Assembly: GCF_000964425.1 (NCBI RefSeq)
Contig: NZ_BANF01000007.1
Coordinates: 1 to 64,000 of the forward strand
Direction of reading: 5' to 3'
Origin: Komagataeibacter intermedius TF2
Lineage (GTDB): Bacteria > Pseudomonadota > Alphaproteobacteria > Acetobacterales > Acetobacteraceae
Length of the DNA: 64,000 nt
In this document: positions 49,222 through 60,128 of the stretch, in pieces
Position numbering within the stretch: position 1 is the first letter of the stretch
Layout: each line of letters opens with the position of its first letter
Translations under genes and position numbers: made by a program
The notes under the pieces: model-generated
The model's input: only the letters and a program-made list of their open reading frames with translations
The model's database searches: none
What the model was told of the DNA's origin: nothing

Positions 49222-50517
49222 TCAGGAATCGCGCTGCATGATGGCAGCAAAAAAACCATCCGTATGATGCTGTCGCGGCGTCAGGCACACCTGCCCCGCC
49301 TGCGCCAGCCCCGGTGGCAGGTCATCGTGCACCCCATCAGGCGTGACCAGTGAAAAAGCGGGGTTGCGCGCAAGGAAGGCGGTGATCTGGTCGCCGTTCT
49401 CCTCACGCAGGACGGAGCATGTGGCGTAGACCATGCGCCCACCGGGGCGGACAAGGGCCGCCGCGCGGTCCATGATGTCGGCCTGCTTGGCTGTCAGTTC
49501 CAGCAGGTCCTGTTCACGCAGGCGCAGGCGCGCGTCGGGATTGCGCCGCCATGTGCCCGTGCCGGTGCATGGCGCATCGACCAGCACCCGGTCGAAACTG
49601 CCGCTGCGCCGACGCGCCCAGCGGTCGCCCGAAACCAGCAGGTGACGCTCGGCATTGTGAACGCCCGCACGGCGCAGGCGGCGCACCGCGCCCTCCAGCC
49701 GGGGTTCGGAAACATCGCACGCCACGATATGGCCGCGATTCTCCATGGTCATGGCCATACCCAGCGTCTTGCCTGCGGCCCCCGCGCAGTAATCCAGCAC
49801 GCGCATGCCCGGCCGCGCGCCCACGGCGGCCACCACAAGCTGGCTGCCTTCGTCCTGTATCTCCACCATGCCACTGCGGAAGGCGGCGCATGATGTCACG
49901 GGCTGACGCCCCGCAAGCCGCAGCCCCCACGGCGACAGCGTGGTGTCCTGCGCGGCGATGCCCTCCGCCTCCAGCGCCGCGCGCGCGGTGGGCCGATCGG
50001 ATTTCAGCAGGTTGACACGCAGGTCCAGCGTCGCCTCCCCCTCCATCGCGGCGAGTTCGGCCTCCAGTCCCTCGCCAAACGTCCGCTCCAGCCGGGGCAG
50101 CAGCCAGTCGGGCACTTCCAGCGCAACAGCACGCGGCATGTCGGGGTGGGTCATCTCCCTGTCCCGAAGCTGGTCGTACAGCCGTCTTTCCGGCCCGGTC
50201 AGGCCCAGCGGGGCGTAGCGTTCGCCCGTAAACAGGTCATCGGGGTTTTCGCGCCCCAGCGGTTCCACCGCCATCATCGCCAGCGCCAGCAGGCGTGGCG
50301 TCGGGTGCATGTCGACACGTTCAATCCACCACTGCAACCGCCGCCAGTGCCGCAGGATCCGCCACACACGCGCCGAAATGGCCCGGCGGTCGCCGCCGCC
50401 GATATACCGCCGTTCGCGGAAAAAGGCATTGGCCAGCGCATCGGCAGGCCGCTGTGGCGTCTCCTCCATTGCGGAAAGAAGGTCAATGGCGGCGGAAAGC
50501 CGTGCGCTGGGTGTCAT
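49222..50517 (-). CDS. rsmB: RsmB/NOP2-family rRNA (cytosine-5)-methyltransferase
   Basis: The 431-residue product has an N-terminal RNA-binding NusB-like region (1-140) and a Rossmann methyltransferase. The SAM loop is VLDYCAGAAGKTLGMA at 240-255, and the two catalytic cysteines are C317 (DAPCTGTG) and C367 (YATCSVL). It methylates cytosine in rRNA, probably position 967 of 16S rRNA. It begins 37 bases after guaB ends, and guaB-rsmB is a conserved order. The gene's stop lies 107 bases upstream of the antiporter start. Confidence 0.92.
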   Translation of the reverse strand: MTPSARLSAAIDLLSAMEETPQRPADALANAFFRERRYIGGGDRRAISARVWRILRHWRRLQWWIERVDMHPTPRLLALAMMAVEPLGRENPDDLFTGERYAPLGLTGPERRLYDQLRDREMTHPDMPRAVALEVPDWLLPRLERTFGEGLEAELAAMEGEATLDLRVNLLKSDRPTARAALEAEGIAAQDTTLSPWGLRLAGRQPVTSCAAFRSGMVEIQDEGSQLVVAAVGARPGMRVLDYCAGAAGKTLGMAMTMENRGHIVACDVSEPRLEGAVRRLRRAGVHNAERHLLVSGDRWARRRSGSFDRVLVDAPCTGTGTWRRNPDARLRLREQDLLELTAKQADIMDRAAALVRPGGRMVYATCSVLREENGDQITAFLARNPAFSLVTPDGVHDDLPPGLAQAGQVCLTPRQHHTDGFFAAIMQRDS

Positions 50518-50554
50518 GGATTATTGAACCGTTACTGTCATGAAACCGGCAGGA

Positions 50555-52072
<1,518 letters not shown>

Positions 52073-52202
52073 TCAGCAGATGGCGGCTTCCCCGCGCCTC
52101 GGGTCACCGACCGTTGGCGCTCCCTCTTACGGGGCTGCGTGCCCGCTGGCAAGCCTTACGCGCAGGCCTGATGCGCTTTATTGCGCAAAATACGCGACGG
52201 AA

Positions 52203-52239
52203 CGCCGCCTTTGGTGAAAAAAAGGCAGCACCCGGAAAC
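52203..52239 (+). repeat. Hairpin repeat, copy 3
   Basis: CGCCGCCTTT-GGTG-AAAAAAAGGCAGCA followed by CCCGGAAAC has the same order as copies 1, 2 and 4. It lies in the gap between the MBL gene and guaB, which run in the same direction, so it would be transcribed in the guaB leader or the MBL 3' end. The arms are imperfect. Confidence 0.6.
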
Positions 52240-52264
52240 GGTCATCATTGCCTGTCACGCGCCC

Positions 52265-53050
52265 TTACGCATGCAGGCGCAGGCCATCATACGCAGCCTC
52301 GACACCGTCGGGCAGGTTGGCCTGCATCCAGCCCCAGTCCATGTCCGGCCCCATATGGGTCAGCACCGTACGCCGTGGCCGGATGATGTCGCGCCATTCC
52401 AGCACCCGCGCCAGCCACCCGTGGGAGGAATGGGCATCACGCTGGAAACAGTCGACAACCCACGTATCCACACCCCGCAGCGTATCCAGCGCCGTATCAT
52501 CCATTTCCGCCACATCGGTGCAGTAGGCCATCGGCCCCACGCGCAGGCCCAGCGTCTCGGTCCTGCCATGGCACTGCCCGAACACGCTGACCTCCATCCC
52601 CGCCATGACCTGGGTGGAGGGAAGCGTCACGTGATTGACCTCCAGAATGGGACGGAAGATGTGGGGCGGCGTCCATGGGCGGAAGGCGTAGTCAAAGCGG
52701 ATGCTGATTTCATCCATCACCTGCCGCGTGCCGTAAACCGGCAGCGCGCCGCCAATGATGCGGTTGATGGTCCGCAGTTCATCCAGCCCGGCAATATGGT
52801 CGGCATGGGCATGGGTGTACAGCACCGCGTCCACCACGCCGACCCGCTGCGCCAGCAGCTGGTCACGCAGGTCCGGCCCCGTATCCACCAGCAGCACCCG
52901 CCCCGGCCCGTCATTTATGATCACGGATGAACGCGTGCGGCGGTTACGCGGCTCGTTCGGGTCGCATTCGCCCCAGTCCCCTGCCCCGTCCGGGCCGCCC
53001 AGCATGGGCACGCCAGCCGAGCCGGCGCAGCCAAGAATGATCATTTCCAT
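52265..53050 (-). CDS. MBL-fold metallohydrolase (PhnP-like)
   Basis: The 261-residue product has the beta-lactamase-fold metal motif THAHADHIAGLDELR and a further histidine in LTHMGPDMD at the C-terminus. The N-terminus MEMIILGCAGSAGVP is typical of the PhnP group of cyclic phosphodiesterases and related RNase Z-like hydrolases. Its specific substrate is unknown. It starts 3 bases after tatD ends and belongs to the conserved metG-tatD-MBL cluster. Confidence 0.9.
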   Translation of the reverse strand: MEMIILGCAGSAGVPMLGGPDGAGDWGECDPNEPRNRRTRSSVIINDGPGRVLLVDTGPDLRDQLLAQRVGVVDAVLYTHAHADHIAGLDELRTINRIIGGALPVYGTRQVMDEISIRFDYAFRPWTPPHIFRPILEVNHVTLPSTQVMAGMEVSVFGQCHGRTETLGLRVGPMAYCTDVAEMDDTALDTLRGVDTWVVDCFQRDAHSSHGWLARVLEWRDIIRPRRTVLTHMGPDMDWGWMQANLPDGVEAAYDGLRLHA

Positions 53051-53053
53051 ACG

Positions 53054-53851
53054 TCAGGCCGCCCGGCTGAACAGGCGGCTGAAATTGCGCGTGGTCAGTT
53101 CCGCGAACGCGGCATCCTCCATCCCGCGCAGGTCCGCCAGCACGCGTGCGGTGTAGGCCACGTATCCCGGCTCGTTCCGCTTGCCACGGCGCGGCACCGG
53201 GGCAAGGTAGGGTGAATCGGTTTCAACCAGCAGCCGGTCCGCGGGCACGTCCTTCGCCACATCACGCACCGACTGCGCGCGGTTGAACGTCGCAATGCCG
53301 GAGAAGCTGATATATCCCCCCAGTTCCAGCGCCCCGCGCGCAAGGTCCGGCCCGGATGAGAAGCAGTGAATCAGGAACGGGAACGCCCCGTTGCGCGCGG
53401 TCTCGTCGCGCAGGATGCCCAGCGTATCATCATCGGCCTCACGCGTGTGGATCACCAGCGGCAGGCCGGTGCGGCGCGCGGCGTCGATATGCACGCGGAA
53501 GCTTTCGTGCTGTCTGGGCCGGATGTCGGGCTGGCCATGGAAATAGTCCAGCCCGCTTTCCCCGATGCCCACCACGCGCGGGTCATCGGCCATCGCCACC
53601 AGGTCCGCAACGTCAGGCAGCACTTCCTCATCCACATGGTCGGGATGGGTGCCGATCGTGCACCACACCCGCAGGTCGGGCGCATCCAGCGTGGCCAGCT
53701 TCTTCTGCTGGTCCGCGCGTGACAGGCGGGTGCCGATGGTCACCATGCCATCCACCCCGGCCTGCCGCGTGCGGGCCAGGATGTCAGGCATTTCCTCATC
53801 GGAAAAATGGTCGAGGTGACAGTGGGAGTCGGTCAGTCCCGTACGGGTCAT
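53054..53851 (-). CDS. tatD: TatD-family metal-dependent deoxyribonuclease
   Basis: The 265-residue product is a TIM-barrel hydrolase with DSHCHLD at the N-terminus, an internal GIGESGLDYF, and DSPYLAPVP near the end, all metal-binding motifs of the family. E. coli TatD is a 3'-5' exonuclease involved in DNA repair. It overlaps the metG stop by the ATGA pattern, showing translational coupling, and precedes the MBL gene by 3 bases. Confidence 0.92.
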   Translation of the reverse strand: MTRTGLTDSHCHLDHFSDEEMPDILARTRQAGVDGMVTIGTRLSRADQQKKLATLDAPDLRVWCTIGTHPDHVDEEVLPDVADLVAMADDPRVVGIGESGLDYFHGQPDIRPRQHESFRVHIDAARRTGLPLVIHTREADDDTLGILRDETARNGAFPFLIHCFSSGPDLARGALELGGYISFSGIATFNRAQSVRDVAKDVPADRLLVETDSPYLAPVPRRGKRNEPGYVAYTARVLADLRGMEDAAFAELTTRNFSRLFSRAA

Positions 53852-55386
53852 GAAGCCTCCGGTTCGACATAACGGGGGAAAATACCCTGTGGCGCAGGCA
53901 GTTCACGGCCCGCGGGCAGCGGGGTGTCGAGGGATGCGAAGTCCCGCGCATCGTCCGGCACGCCAAGCTGGGTCAGCATTTTGTCCATGCTGCCGGGCAT
54001 GTAGGGCTGCAGCACGGTCGCTATGGTACGCAGCGCATCAGCCAGCACGCGCAGCACGTCGCCCATGCGGGCGGCATCGGTCTTCTTCAGCTTCCACGGG
54101 GCCTGATGGTCGATATAGGCGTTACACGCGCGGATGACCTTCCACACTTCCTCCAGCGCGTCGGTCAGGGCCTGCCGGTCGATCTGGTCATGCATGATCT
54201 GCGGCAGCAGGCTGGCGGCGGCCAGAAGCTTCGTATCCTCGGCCGTGCGGGTGCCCTGCGGCGGCAGCCTGCCATCGCAGTTGCGCGCGATCTGCGACAG
54301 GGTGCGCTGGGCCAGGTTGCCAAGGTCGTTGGCCAGTTCGACATTCATGCGCGAAATGATGGCGCGGCGACTGAGGTCGCTGTCCCCGCCAAAGGGCATT
54401 TCGCGCATCAGGAAAAACCGGATCGGGTCGAGGCCGAATTCCGTCACCAGTTCGCGCGGGTCCACCACGTTGCCCAGCGACTTGCTCATCTTCTGGCCTT
54501 CGATGGTCCACCACCCATGCGAGAACACGCGGTCCGGCAGGTCCAGCCCCGCCCCCATCAGCAGCGCGGGCCAGTAAATGGCATGGAAGCGCAGGATGTC
54601 CTTGCCCACCAGGTGCAGGTTGGCGGGCCAGAAATCCCGGCGCGGGGCCGTCTGGTCCGGATACCCCACGGCGGACAGGTAGTTGGCCAGCGCATCCACC
54701 CACACATACATCACATGCTTCGGGTCGCCCGGCACGGGAATGCCCCAGTTGAAGCTGGTGCGGCTGATGGACAGGTCACGCAGGCCCTGCCTCACGAAAC
54801 TCGCCACCTCGTTGCGGCGGCTGGCGGGTTCGATGAAGCCGGGGCGGGTTTCATACAGTTCCAGCAGCCTGTCACCGAATTCGGACAGCCTGAAGAAGTA
54901 CGACGGTTCCTTCACCCATTCCACGGCGGCGCCCGTGGGGGCGACCTTCTTCCCGTCCGGGCCGTCGATCAGTTCTTCCTCGCCATAGAAGCACTCGTCA
55001 CGCGTGGCGTACCAGCCTTCGTACGCGCCAAGGTAGATGTGGCCGTTTTCCTCCAGCTTCTTCCACAGCGCCTGCGCGCCATCGGCATGGCGCGGTTCGG
55101 TGGTGCGGATGAAATCGTCGTACGAAATCGCCATTTTATCGTACATGTCACGGAAATCGGCGGCAACCCGGTCGGCAAAGGCAATGGGGGTCATGCCTGC
55201 CGCCTGCGCCGCCTGTTCCACCTTCTGCCCGTGTTCGTCCGTGCCGGTCAGGAAGAAAACGTCAAACCCCGCCAGGCGCTTGAACCGCGCGATCACGTCG
55301 GCCGCGACCGATGTATAGGCGTGGCCAATATGCGGCGCCCCGTTCACGTAATAGATTGGTGTTGTGACGTAGTAGCGCCGTGTCAT
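53848..55386 (-). CDS. metG: Methionyl-tRNA synthetase
   Basis: The 512-residue class I synthetase has the HIGH motif as PHIGH at 18-22 and the KMSKS loop as QKMSKSLGN near residues 300-305. It lacks the C-terminal tRNA-binding dimerisation domain of E. coli MetG, as is usual in alphaproteobacteria. It overlaps holB by 4 bases upstream and tatD by 4 bases downstream. Confidence 0.96.
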   Translation of the reverse strand: MTRRYYVTTPIYYVNGAPHIGHAYTSVAADVIARFKRLAGFDVFFLTGTDEHGQKVEQAAQAAGMTPIAFADRVAADFRDMYDKMAISYDDFIRTTEPRHADGAQALWKKLEENGHIYLGAYEGWYATRDECFYGEEELIDGPDGKKVAPTGAAVEWVKEPSYFFRLSEFGDRLLELYETRPGFIEPASRRNEVASFVRQGLRDLSISRTSFNWGIPVPGDPKHVMYVWVDALANYLSAVGYPDQTAPRRDFWPANLHLVGKDILRFHAIYWPALLMGAGLDLPDRVFSHGWWTIEGQKMSKSLGNVVDPRELVTEFGLDPIRFFLMREMPFGGDSDLSRRAIISRMNVELANDLGNLAQRTLSQIARNCDGRLPPQGTRTAEDTKLLAAASLLPQIMHDQIDRQALTDALEEVWKVIRACNAYIDHQAPWKLKKTDAARMGDVLRVLADALRTIATVLQPYMPGSMDKMLTQLGVPDDARDFASLDTPLPAGRELPAPQGIFPRYVEPEAS

Positions 55387-56345
55387 GTTCCACTCACCCG
55401 CGCAAGCGCCGTCAGGACCGCCTGCAGTTTATCCAGATTGAATTGTTCGGTTTCCGCGCGCAGCCGTACCATGTCCTGCCACAGCAGGGCCAGTCGGGCC
55501 GGATGCGGATCCCCCTCGCGCCCCCGCTCCGCGCCGAGGGCCAGATTACGCGTCCTGTCTGATATGGCATCACACAGCAGATCGAAAAAGACGCAAAAGC
55601 CATTTTCGCGCCGGACCACCTGTTCGGCAATGTCATATCCGGCCGCGTCCCCCACCGTGCCATCCATCACGGCAGTCACGATATTGGCCAGGTCCGCCGC
55701 ATTCCCCGCCAGCAGGCCAGCCGCCCGCCCCGGCGCGCCATGGGCCAGCGACAGGATGCGCGCGGCCTGTTCCGCCGGGGGGGGGGATGGCATGTCCATC
55801 AGCACCGCGCGCATGGCCGCGTCATCCAGCGGGGACAGCGCCAGCACCCGGCAGCGGCTGCGGATGGTGGGCAGCAGCCGGCCGGGCACCGATGTGGTCA
55901 GGATCAGGATCGCGCGTTCGGGCGGTTCCTCAAGGATCTTGAGAATGGCGTTGGCCGCCGTGCGGTTCATGTATTCCGCGCCATCAACAATCACGACGCG
56001 CCAGCCCCCTTCCGCCGCCGTGCGGCGCAGGAAGGCAGATATGGGGCGGATGTCATCACCCACGATCTCGCGGCGCAGGCGATGGCGCTTTTCATCCATG
56101 CCACGCGCAACCACCAGCAGGTCGGCATGGGTGCCCGCCGTAATACGCCGGCCCACGGGGCTGTCATGGTCCTGCGCGCCCAGCAGGGTACGCGCCATCA
56201 TGAAGGCCATGGTGGCCTTGCCGATCCCCTCCGGCCCGGTCAGCAGCCAGGCATGGTGAAGCCTGCCGCTGCGGATGACCGACAGGAATTCCCGCCATGC
56301 CGCGTCATGCCCCAGCAGCCGGCGGCAGGCGCGTGGGTCAGGCAT
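55383..56345 (-). CDS. holB: DNA polymerase III delta' subunit
   Basis: The 320-residue AAA+ clamp-loader subunit has a P-loop-like LLTGPEGIGKATMAF near 33-48, the VVIVDGAEYMNRTAANAILKILEEPP Walker-B/sensor region and RSRCRVL, all typical of HolB. With gamma/tau and delta it loads the beta clamp. The coding region has a run of ten cytosines (minus strand) at 55777-55786, encoding PSPPP. It overlaps tmk by 8 bases and metG by 4, so the three are translationally linked. Confidence 0.93.
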   Translation of the reverse strand: MPDPRACRRLLGHDAAWREFLSVIRSGRLHHAWLLTGPEGIGKATMAFMMARTLLGAQDHDSPVGRRITAGTHADLLVVARGMDEKRHRLRREIVGDDIRPISAFLRRTAAEGGWRVVIVDGAEYMNRTAANAILKILEEPPERAILILTTSVPGRLLPTIRSRCRVLALSPLDDAAMRAVLMDMPSPPPAEQAARILSLAHGAPGRAAGLLAGNAADLANIVTAVMDGTVGDAAGYDIAEQVVRRENGFCVFFDLLCDAISDRTRNLALGAERGREGDPHPARLALLWQDMVRLRAETEQFNLDKLQAVLTALARVSGT

Positions 56346-56982
56346 TGGCGACCCGGTTCAGGTACGGGGCCACAATGGCGCAGATGTCGTCGTGCACCGC
56401 CCCGGTTGCCGCACTGGCGTCAATCCGGCGGCACCGCGTGCCGTCCCGTCGGGCAATGGCGTCAAACCCCGCCGCCACGCGGGCGTGAAAGGCGGTGTCC
56501 AGTGCCTCATACCGGTCCGTGCGGCCATTGCCGCGCGCGGCCATGCGGGCTGCGGCAATGGCGGGCGGCACCTGCAGGACAAGGGTCAGGTCGGGCACGA
56601 CCGGGATCAGCGCGCTCAGCCGGGCAATCATGTCCAGCAGCGCGGGCTCCCCCTGCCCCAGACCGCATCCCTGATAGGCTTCGGTGGAATCGGTGAATCG
56701 GTCGCACACCACGACCTTTCCCGCAGCAAGCGCCGGGGCGATGCAGCGGTCGACATGGTCCGCGCGGGCGGCGAAATGGGCCATGACCTCGGCCCGGGGC
56801 GACAGGTCGTGGCCGCCAAACAGCAGGAAGTCACGCAGCGCCTCGGCCCCCGGCGTGCCTCCCGGCTCCCGTGTCAGCTCCACATCCAGCCCCAGCGCGC
56901 ACAGGTGATCGGCCAGCAGCCGGGCCTGCGTGGACTTGCCCGCCCCCTCGCCGCCTTCAAACGTAATGAACAGACCGGACAT
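56338..56982 (-). CDS. tmk: Thymidylate kinase
   Basis: The 214-residue product phosphorylates dTMP to dTDP. The P-loop is EGGEGAGKST near 9-18. The DRF motif (VVCDRFTDST) and the lid arginines near ARMAARGNGRTDRYE are visible. It starts 3 bases after dacC ends and overlaps holB by 8 bases. The order dacC-tmk-holB is conserved in Rhodospirillales. Confidence 0.95.
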   Translation of the reverse strand: MSGLFITFEGGEGAGKSTQARLLADHLCALGLDVELTREPGGTPGAEALRDFLLFGGHDLSPRAEVMAHFAARADHVDRCIAPALAAGKVVVCDRFTDSTEAYQGCGLGQGEPALLDMIARLSALIPVVPDLTLVLQVPPAIAAARMAARGNGRTDRYEALDTAFHARVAAGFDAIARRDGTRCRRIDASAATGAVHDDICAIVAPYLNRVANA

Positions 56983-56985
56983 GGC

Positions 56986-58197
56986 CTATCCGTGACCCAG
57001 CTTGCGGCCCAGTACCGCCGTCGCACGGCCCATAAGCCCCAGCTTGGGCACCGCCGCCCCCGCGACCAGCGGAATCCGGATTTCCGCAAGGCCCGTATTG
57101 GCAATGACCAGTTCACCAAGCTGCTGTCCCGCCGTGACGGGGGCCGGCACCGGGCTGCGGTAATCCATGCTCACATGCACCCGGTTCTGCCAGCCATGGG
57201 GCAGCGTAAGGGTCACGTCACGGGTGGCGACCACCGGCACGGTCGGGGACTGTCCCAGCCAGACCGGGATGTTATCCACCACCGCGCCGTTATGGATCAG
57301 GGTCGCGTTTTCAAAATTGACGAATGACCATTCAAACAGCCGCTCCCCTTCATTGGCGCGGGCATTGCTGCTGGGCAGGCCATTGATGGCCATGACTACG
57401 CGGTTGCCGCCCCGTTCGGCACTGGCGCACAGGCCGAAGCCACCGGCATCGGTATGGCCGGTCTTCAGCCCGTCGGCGACCCCCCTGACCACCAGCGCGT
57501 TGCGGTTTTCCTGAGATATCTTGTTGAAGGTGAAGCTTTTTTCCGAGAAGAAATGATAATACTCGGGGAAGTCGTGGATCAGGTGCATGGCAATGGTCGC
57601 CACATCCCGCGCCGACATGTAATGCCCGTCCATCGGCCAGCCCGTGGCGTTCAGGAAATGGCTGTTGGTCATGCCCAGCTGCGCGGCCTGCGCGTTCATC
57701 ATGCCGACAAACTGGTCTTCCGATCCGGCAATGCCTTCGGCCAGCACGATACAGGCATCGTTGCCCGACTGGATCACCATGCCCTGTATCAGGTCGGACA
57801 CCGCAACCGACCCGCGCAGCGGCACGAACATCTTCGACCCCTGCATGCGCCATGCCTTTTCACTGACCGGCAGCATCTGCTCCAGCGTCAGCCTGCCCGC
57901 GCGCAGCATGCTGAACACGACATAGGCCGTCATCATCTTGGTCAGCGAGGATGGCGGCATGCGTTCATCCGCCGCCTTTTCCAGTATGACCGCGCCCGTG
58001 GTGTAATCGACAATGCACGCCCACCGCGCAATGGTGTCGATCGGCCCGATCAGGCTGTTGGCCGGCGAGGACGGGATAACGGGCGCCGGTGCGGCGGCCG
58101 CGGCGGCTGCAGGATGGCGGCGGCGGCCGGCGGCCCATGCCGGGGTGGATACAAGAAGGCTGGTGGCGCCAGCCAGAAGGAAACGTCGGGTGTGCAT
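56986..58197 (-). CDS. dacC: D-alanyl-D-alanine carboxypeptidase, penicillin-binding protein 5/6 family
   Basis: The 403-residue product has a signal peptide ending at AWAA, an alanine/proline-rich linker to about residue 45, and a peptidase S11 domain. Catalytic motifs are SLTK at 84-87, SGN at 144-146 and KTG at 245-247. It trims the terminal D-alanine from peptidoglycan stem peptides. The frame remains open for 86 codons upstream, but the ATG at 58197 gives a proper signal. A gene for lytic transglycosylase precedes it. Confidence 0.93.
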   Translation of the reverse strand: MHTRRFLLAGATSLLVSTPAWAAGRRRHPAAAAAAAPAPVIPSSPANSLIGPIDTIARWACIVDYTTGAVILEKAADERMPPSSLTKMMTAYVVFSMLRAGRLTLEQMLPVSEKAWRMQGSKMFVPLRGSVAVSDLIQGMVIQSGNDACIVLAEGIAGSEDQFVGMMNAQAAQLGMTNSHFLNATGWPMDGHYMSARDVATIAMHLIHDFPEYYHFFSEKSFTFNKISQENRNALVVRGVADGLKTGHTDAGGFGLCASAERGGNRVVMAINGLPSSNARANEGERLFEWSFVNFENATLIHNGAVVDNIPVWLGQSPTVPVVATRDVTLTLPHGWQNRVHVSMDYRSPVPAPVTAGQQLGELVIANTGLAEIRIPLVAGAAVPKLGLMGRATAVLGRKLGHG

Positions 58198-58259
58198 TGT
58201 ATCCTTGGTCCGGTAGATACCGGCCGGGCGCGTGGCCACGGCCGGGGTGACAGGGTCCG

Positions 58260-59285
58260 TCACGCGATTTCGTTCCCCAGCAGGCCGACGGCCAGCGCAT
58301 AGAAATCGGATGGATTGTATCGACGGATCGCGGCGAAATTGCGATAGACCATGAACGCCTCGCCCCCCGGCCCGTCGGGCCGCAGCACGGCGCCGGTATC
58401 GGCGGGGCGGTCGAAGGGCGCGCCCCCCATCTGGCGCACGCCCATGGCCATCCATTCCGCCAGCGTGCGCGTCTGGGTACGGCCCAGCATGGACTGCGCC
58501 ACGGTATCGGGCACGATTACCTGCTGGCCCCAGCTTTCGCCCCCCACCCAGCCTGATCCGGCAAGGTAGTTGGTGATGGAACCGAATATGTCCGGCACGG
58601 AATGCCAGATGTCGCGCCGTCCGTCGCCATCGATGTCGACGGCGTATTTCAGGTAGGCCGACGGCATGAACTGCGGCTGTCCCATCGCCCCGGCATAGCT
58701 GCCGGTCATGAGATCGGGGGCAATGTCGCCTGCATTGAGGATCGACAGCGCATGAAACAGTTCGTCATGGAAGAATTTCGCGCGCCGCCCCTCAAACGCC
58801 AGGGTGCACAGCGCGTCCACCACCGCGAATTTGCCGGTCAGCGCGCCATAGGCCGATTCCAGCCCCCATATGCCCATCACCGCGCCGGGGGCCACGTCGT
58901 ACCGGGTCAGTACCTGCTGTTCCAGAATCGCGCGCTGCTGCGCGAAGGCGGCGCGGCCATCCGCAATCTTGCGCTGCGTCACCACGCGGTCACGGTACTG
59001 CGCCCATGTCAGGTGGAATTCCGGCTGGGTGCGGTCGCGCTGTATGACCTGCGGGTTGGGCGCGGACAGGTCCAGCGCCCGTGTCACCGCATCCGCCGTC
59101 AGCCCCTGGCGAATCGCATCGCGCCGCACGGTGGCGAGGAACGTGGCGTAATCGCCCGTTCCGCCGCCCGTGGCGGGCGTGGCCGGCGCATGGTGGTGCG
59201 CCGCGCGCGCGGGCAGCAGCCATGAGGCACCAGCCCCGGCAATCGAGGCGGCGGCGGCATGAAGAAGGCGGCGACGTACAAGCAT
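58260..59285 (-). CDS. mltB: Lytic murein transglycosylase, MltB type
   Basis: The 341-residue product has a signal peptide (LLHAAAASIAGAGASWLLPARA) and an SLT-like domain with catalytic E143 in IWGLESAYG. GAMGQPQFMPSAYLKYAVDIDGDGRRDIW is the conserved second half of the active-site region. A small C-terminal peptidoglycan-binding part may be present. It is periplasmic without a lipobox, unlike E. coli MltB. The ATG at 59285 was chosen over one 24 codons upstream for the signal peptide. It leads the long minus-strand unit of cell-wall and nucleotide genes. Confidence 0.9.
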   Translation of the reverse strand: MLVRRRLLHAAAASIAGAGASWLLPARAAHHHAPATPATGGGTGDYATFLATVRRDAIRQGLTADAVTRALDLSAPNPQVIQRDRTQPEFHLTWAQYRDRVVTQRKIADGRAAFAQQRAILEQQVLTRYDVAPGAVMGIWGLESAYGALTGKFAVVDALCTLAFEGRRAKFFHDELFHALSILNAGDIAPDLMTGSYAGAMGQPQFMPSAYLKYAVDIDGDGRRDIWHSVPDIFGSITNYLAGSGWVGGESWGQQVIVPDTVAQSMLGRTQTRTLAEWMAMGVRQMGGAPFDRPADTGAVLRPDGPGGEAFMVYRNFAAIRRYNPSDFYALAVGLLGNEIA

Positions 59286-59552
59286 ACCGATGCTGTGCCA
59301 CGGCCTTGCGCCCGTTTCAATGTCTGACTTGCATCCGGGCGCGGCGGCCATGGCCATGATACACCCTGCGATACAATTTCACATTTGTGACGACAGGCGA
59401 AGCATGTCACAAGAACGCCCACCGCTATTTCCCGTTGGTCGGTTCATGGCCAATGTTTCCCCTGCCCGCATGCCGGGCCGACTGAAGGGCTTGTGCTTGC
59501 GTAGTTACGGTTTTCCTTTCCCGCATGATCGGGACGCGCTGGAACTGTCCGC

Positions 59553-60128
59553 ATGCCAACGCTGACCGCCTACATCATGGCGGCCGGGGCGTCGCCCGTC
59601 ATGCAGGCGCTGGCCATCATCATCGGCACGTTCATACTGGAAGACGCCGCAACCATCATGACCGCCATGCAGGTGCGCACCGGGCATGTGGATGTCATGG
59701 TCGCCCTTGTGGCGCTGTATATCGGCATCGTGGTGGGGGACATGGGGCTGTACGGCATGGGCAGGCTGGCGGCGCTGTGGCCCCCTGCCCGGCGGTGGAT
59801 CACCCTGCCCGGTGGCGCGCAGGAAGGCCAGTGGTTCGACCGCAACGTATTCCGTATCGTGTTCATCAGCCGCTTCGTGCCCGGCGCACGCTTGCCGCTT
59901 TACACCGCGTGTGGTTTCTTCCGCGCGCGGTTCGGACTGTTCTGTATCGCGGCGGTACTGGCGACCCTGATATGGACCTCCATGCTGTTCCTTGTCTCGC
60001 TGCAGGTGGGGCAGTTCCTGATCGACCATCTGGGAACATGGAAATGGGCGGGCATGGCCGGTTTCGTCCTGACCATTTTCCTGATCAGCCGCATGATCGC
60101 ACGTTTGCAAAGTAATGAGACCCGATGA
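59553..60128 (+). CDS. DedA-family membrane protein (VTT domain)
   Basis: The 191-residue membrane protein has about four to five hydrophobic segments. The family strings FILEDAATIMTAMQ and ISRFVPGARLPLYTACGFF carry the acidic residue and the F/Y-R-x3-G-R-like motif. DedA proteins are linked to undecaprenyl phosphate or phospholipid translocation and membrane homeostasis. Its stop codon overlaps the next start (ATGA at 60125-60128), so it is coupled to the ATP-grasp gene. Specific lipid is not predictable. Confidence 0.85.
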   Translation: MPTLTAYIMAAGASPVMQALAIIIGTFILEDAATIMTAMQVRTGHVDVMVALVALYIGIVVGDMGLYGMGRLAALWPPARRWITLPGGAQEGQWFDRNVFRIVFISRFVPGARLPLYTACGFFRARFGLFCIAAVLATLIWTSMLFLVSLQVGQFLIDHLGTWKWAGMAGFVLTIFLISRMIARLQSNETR

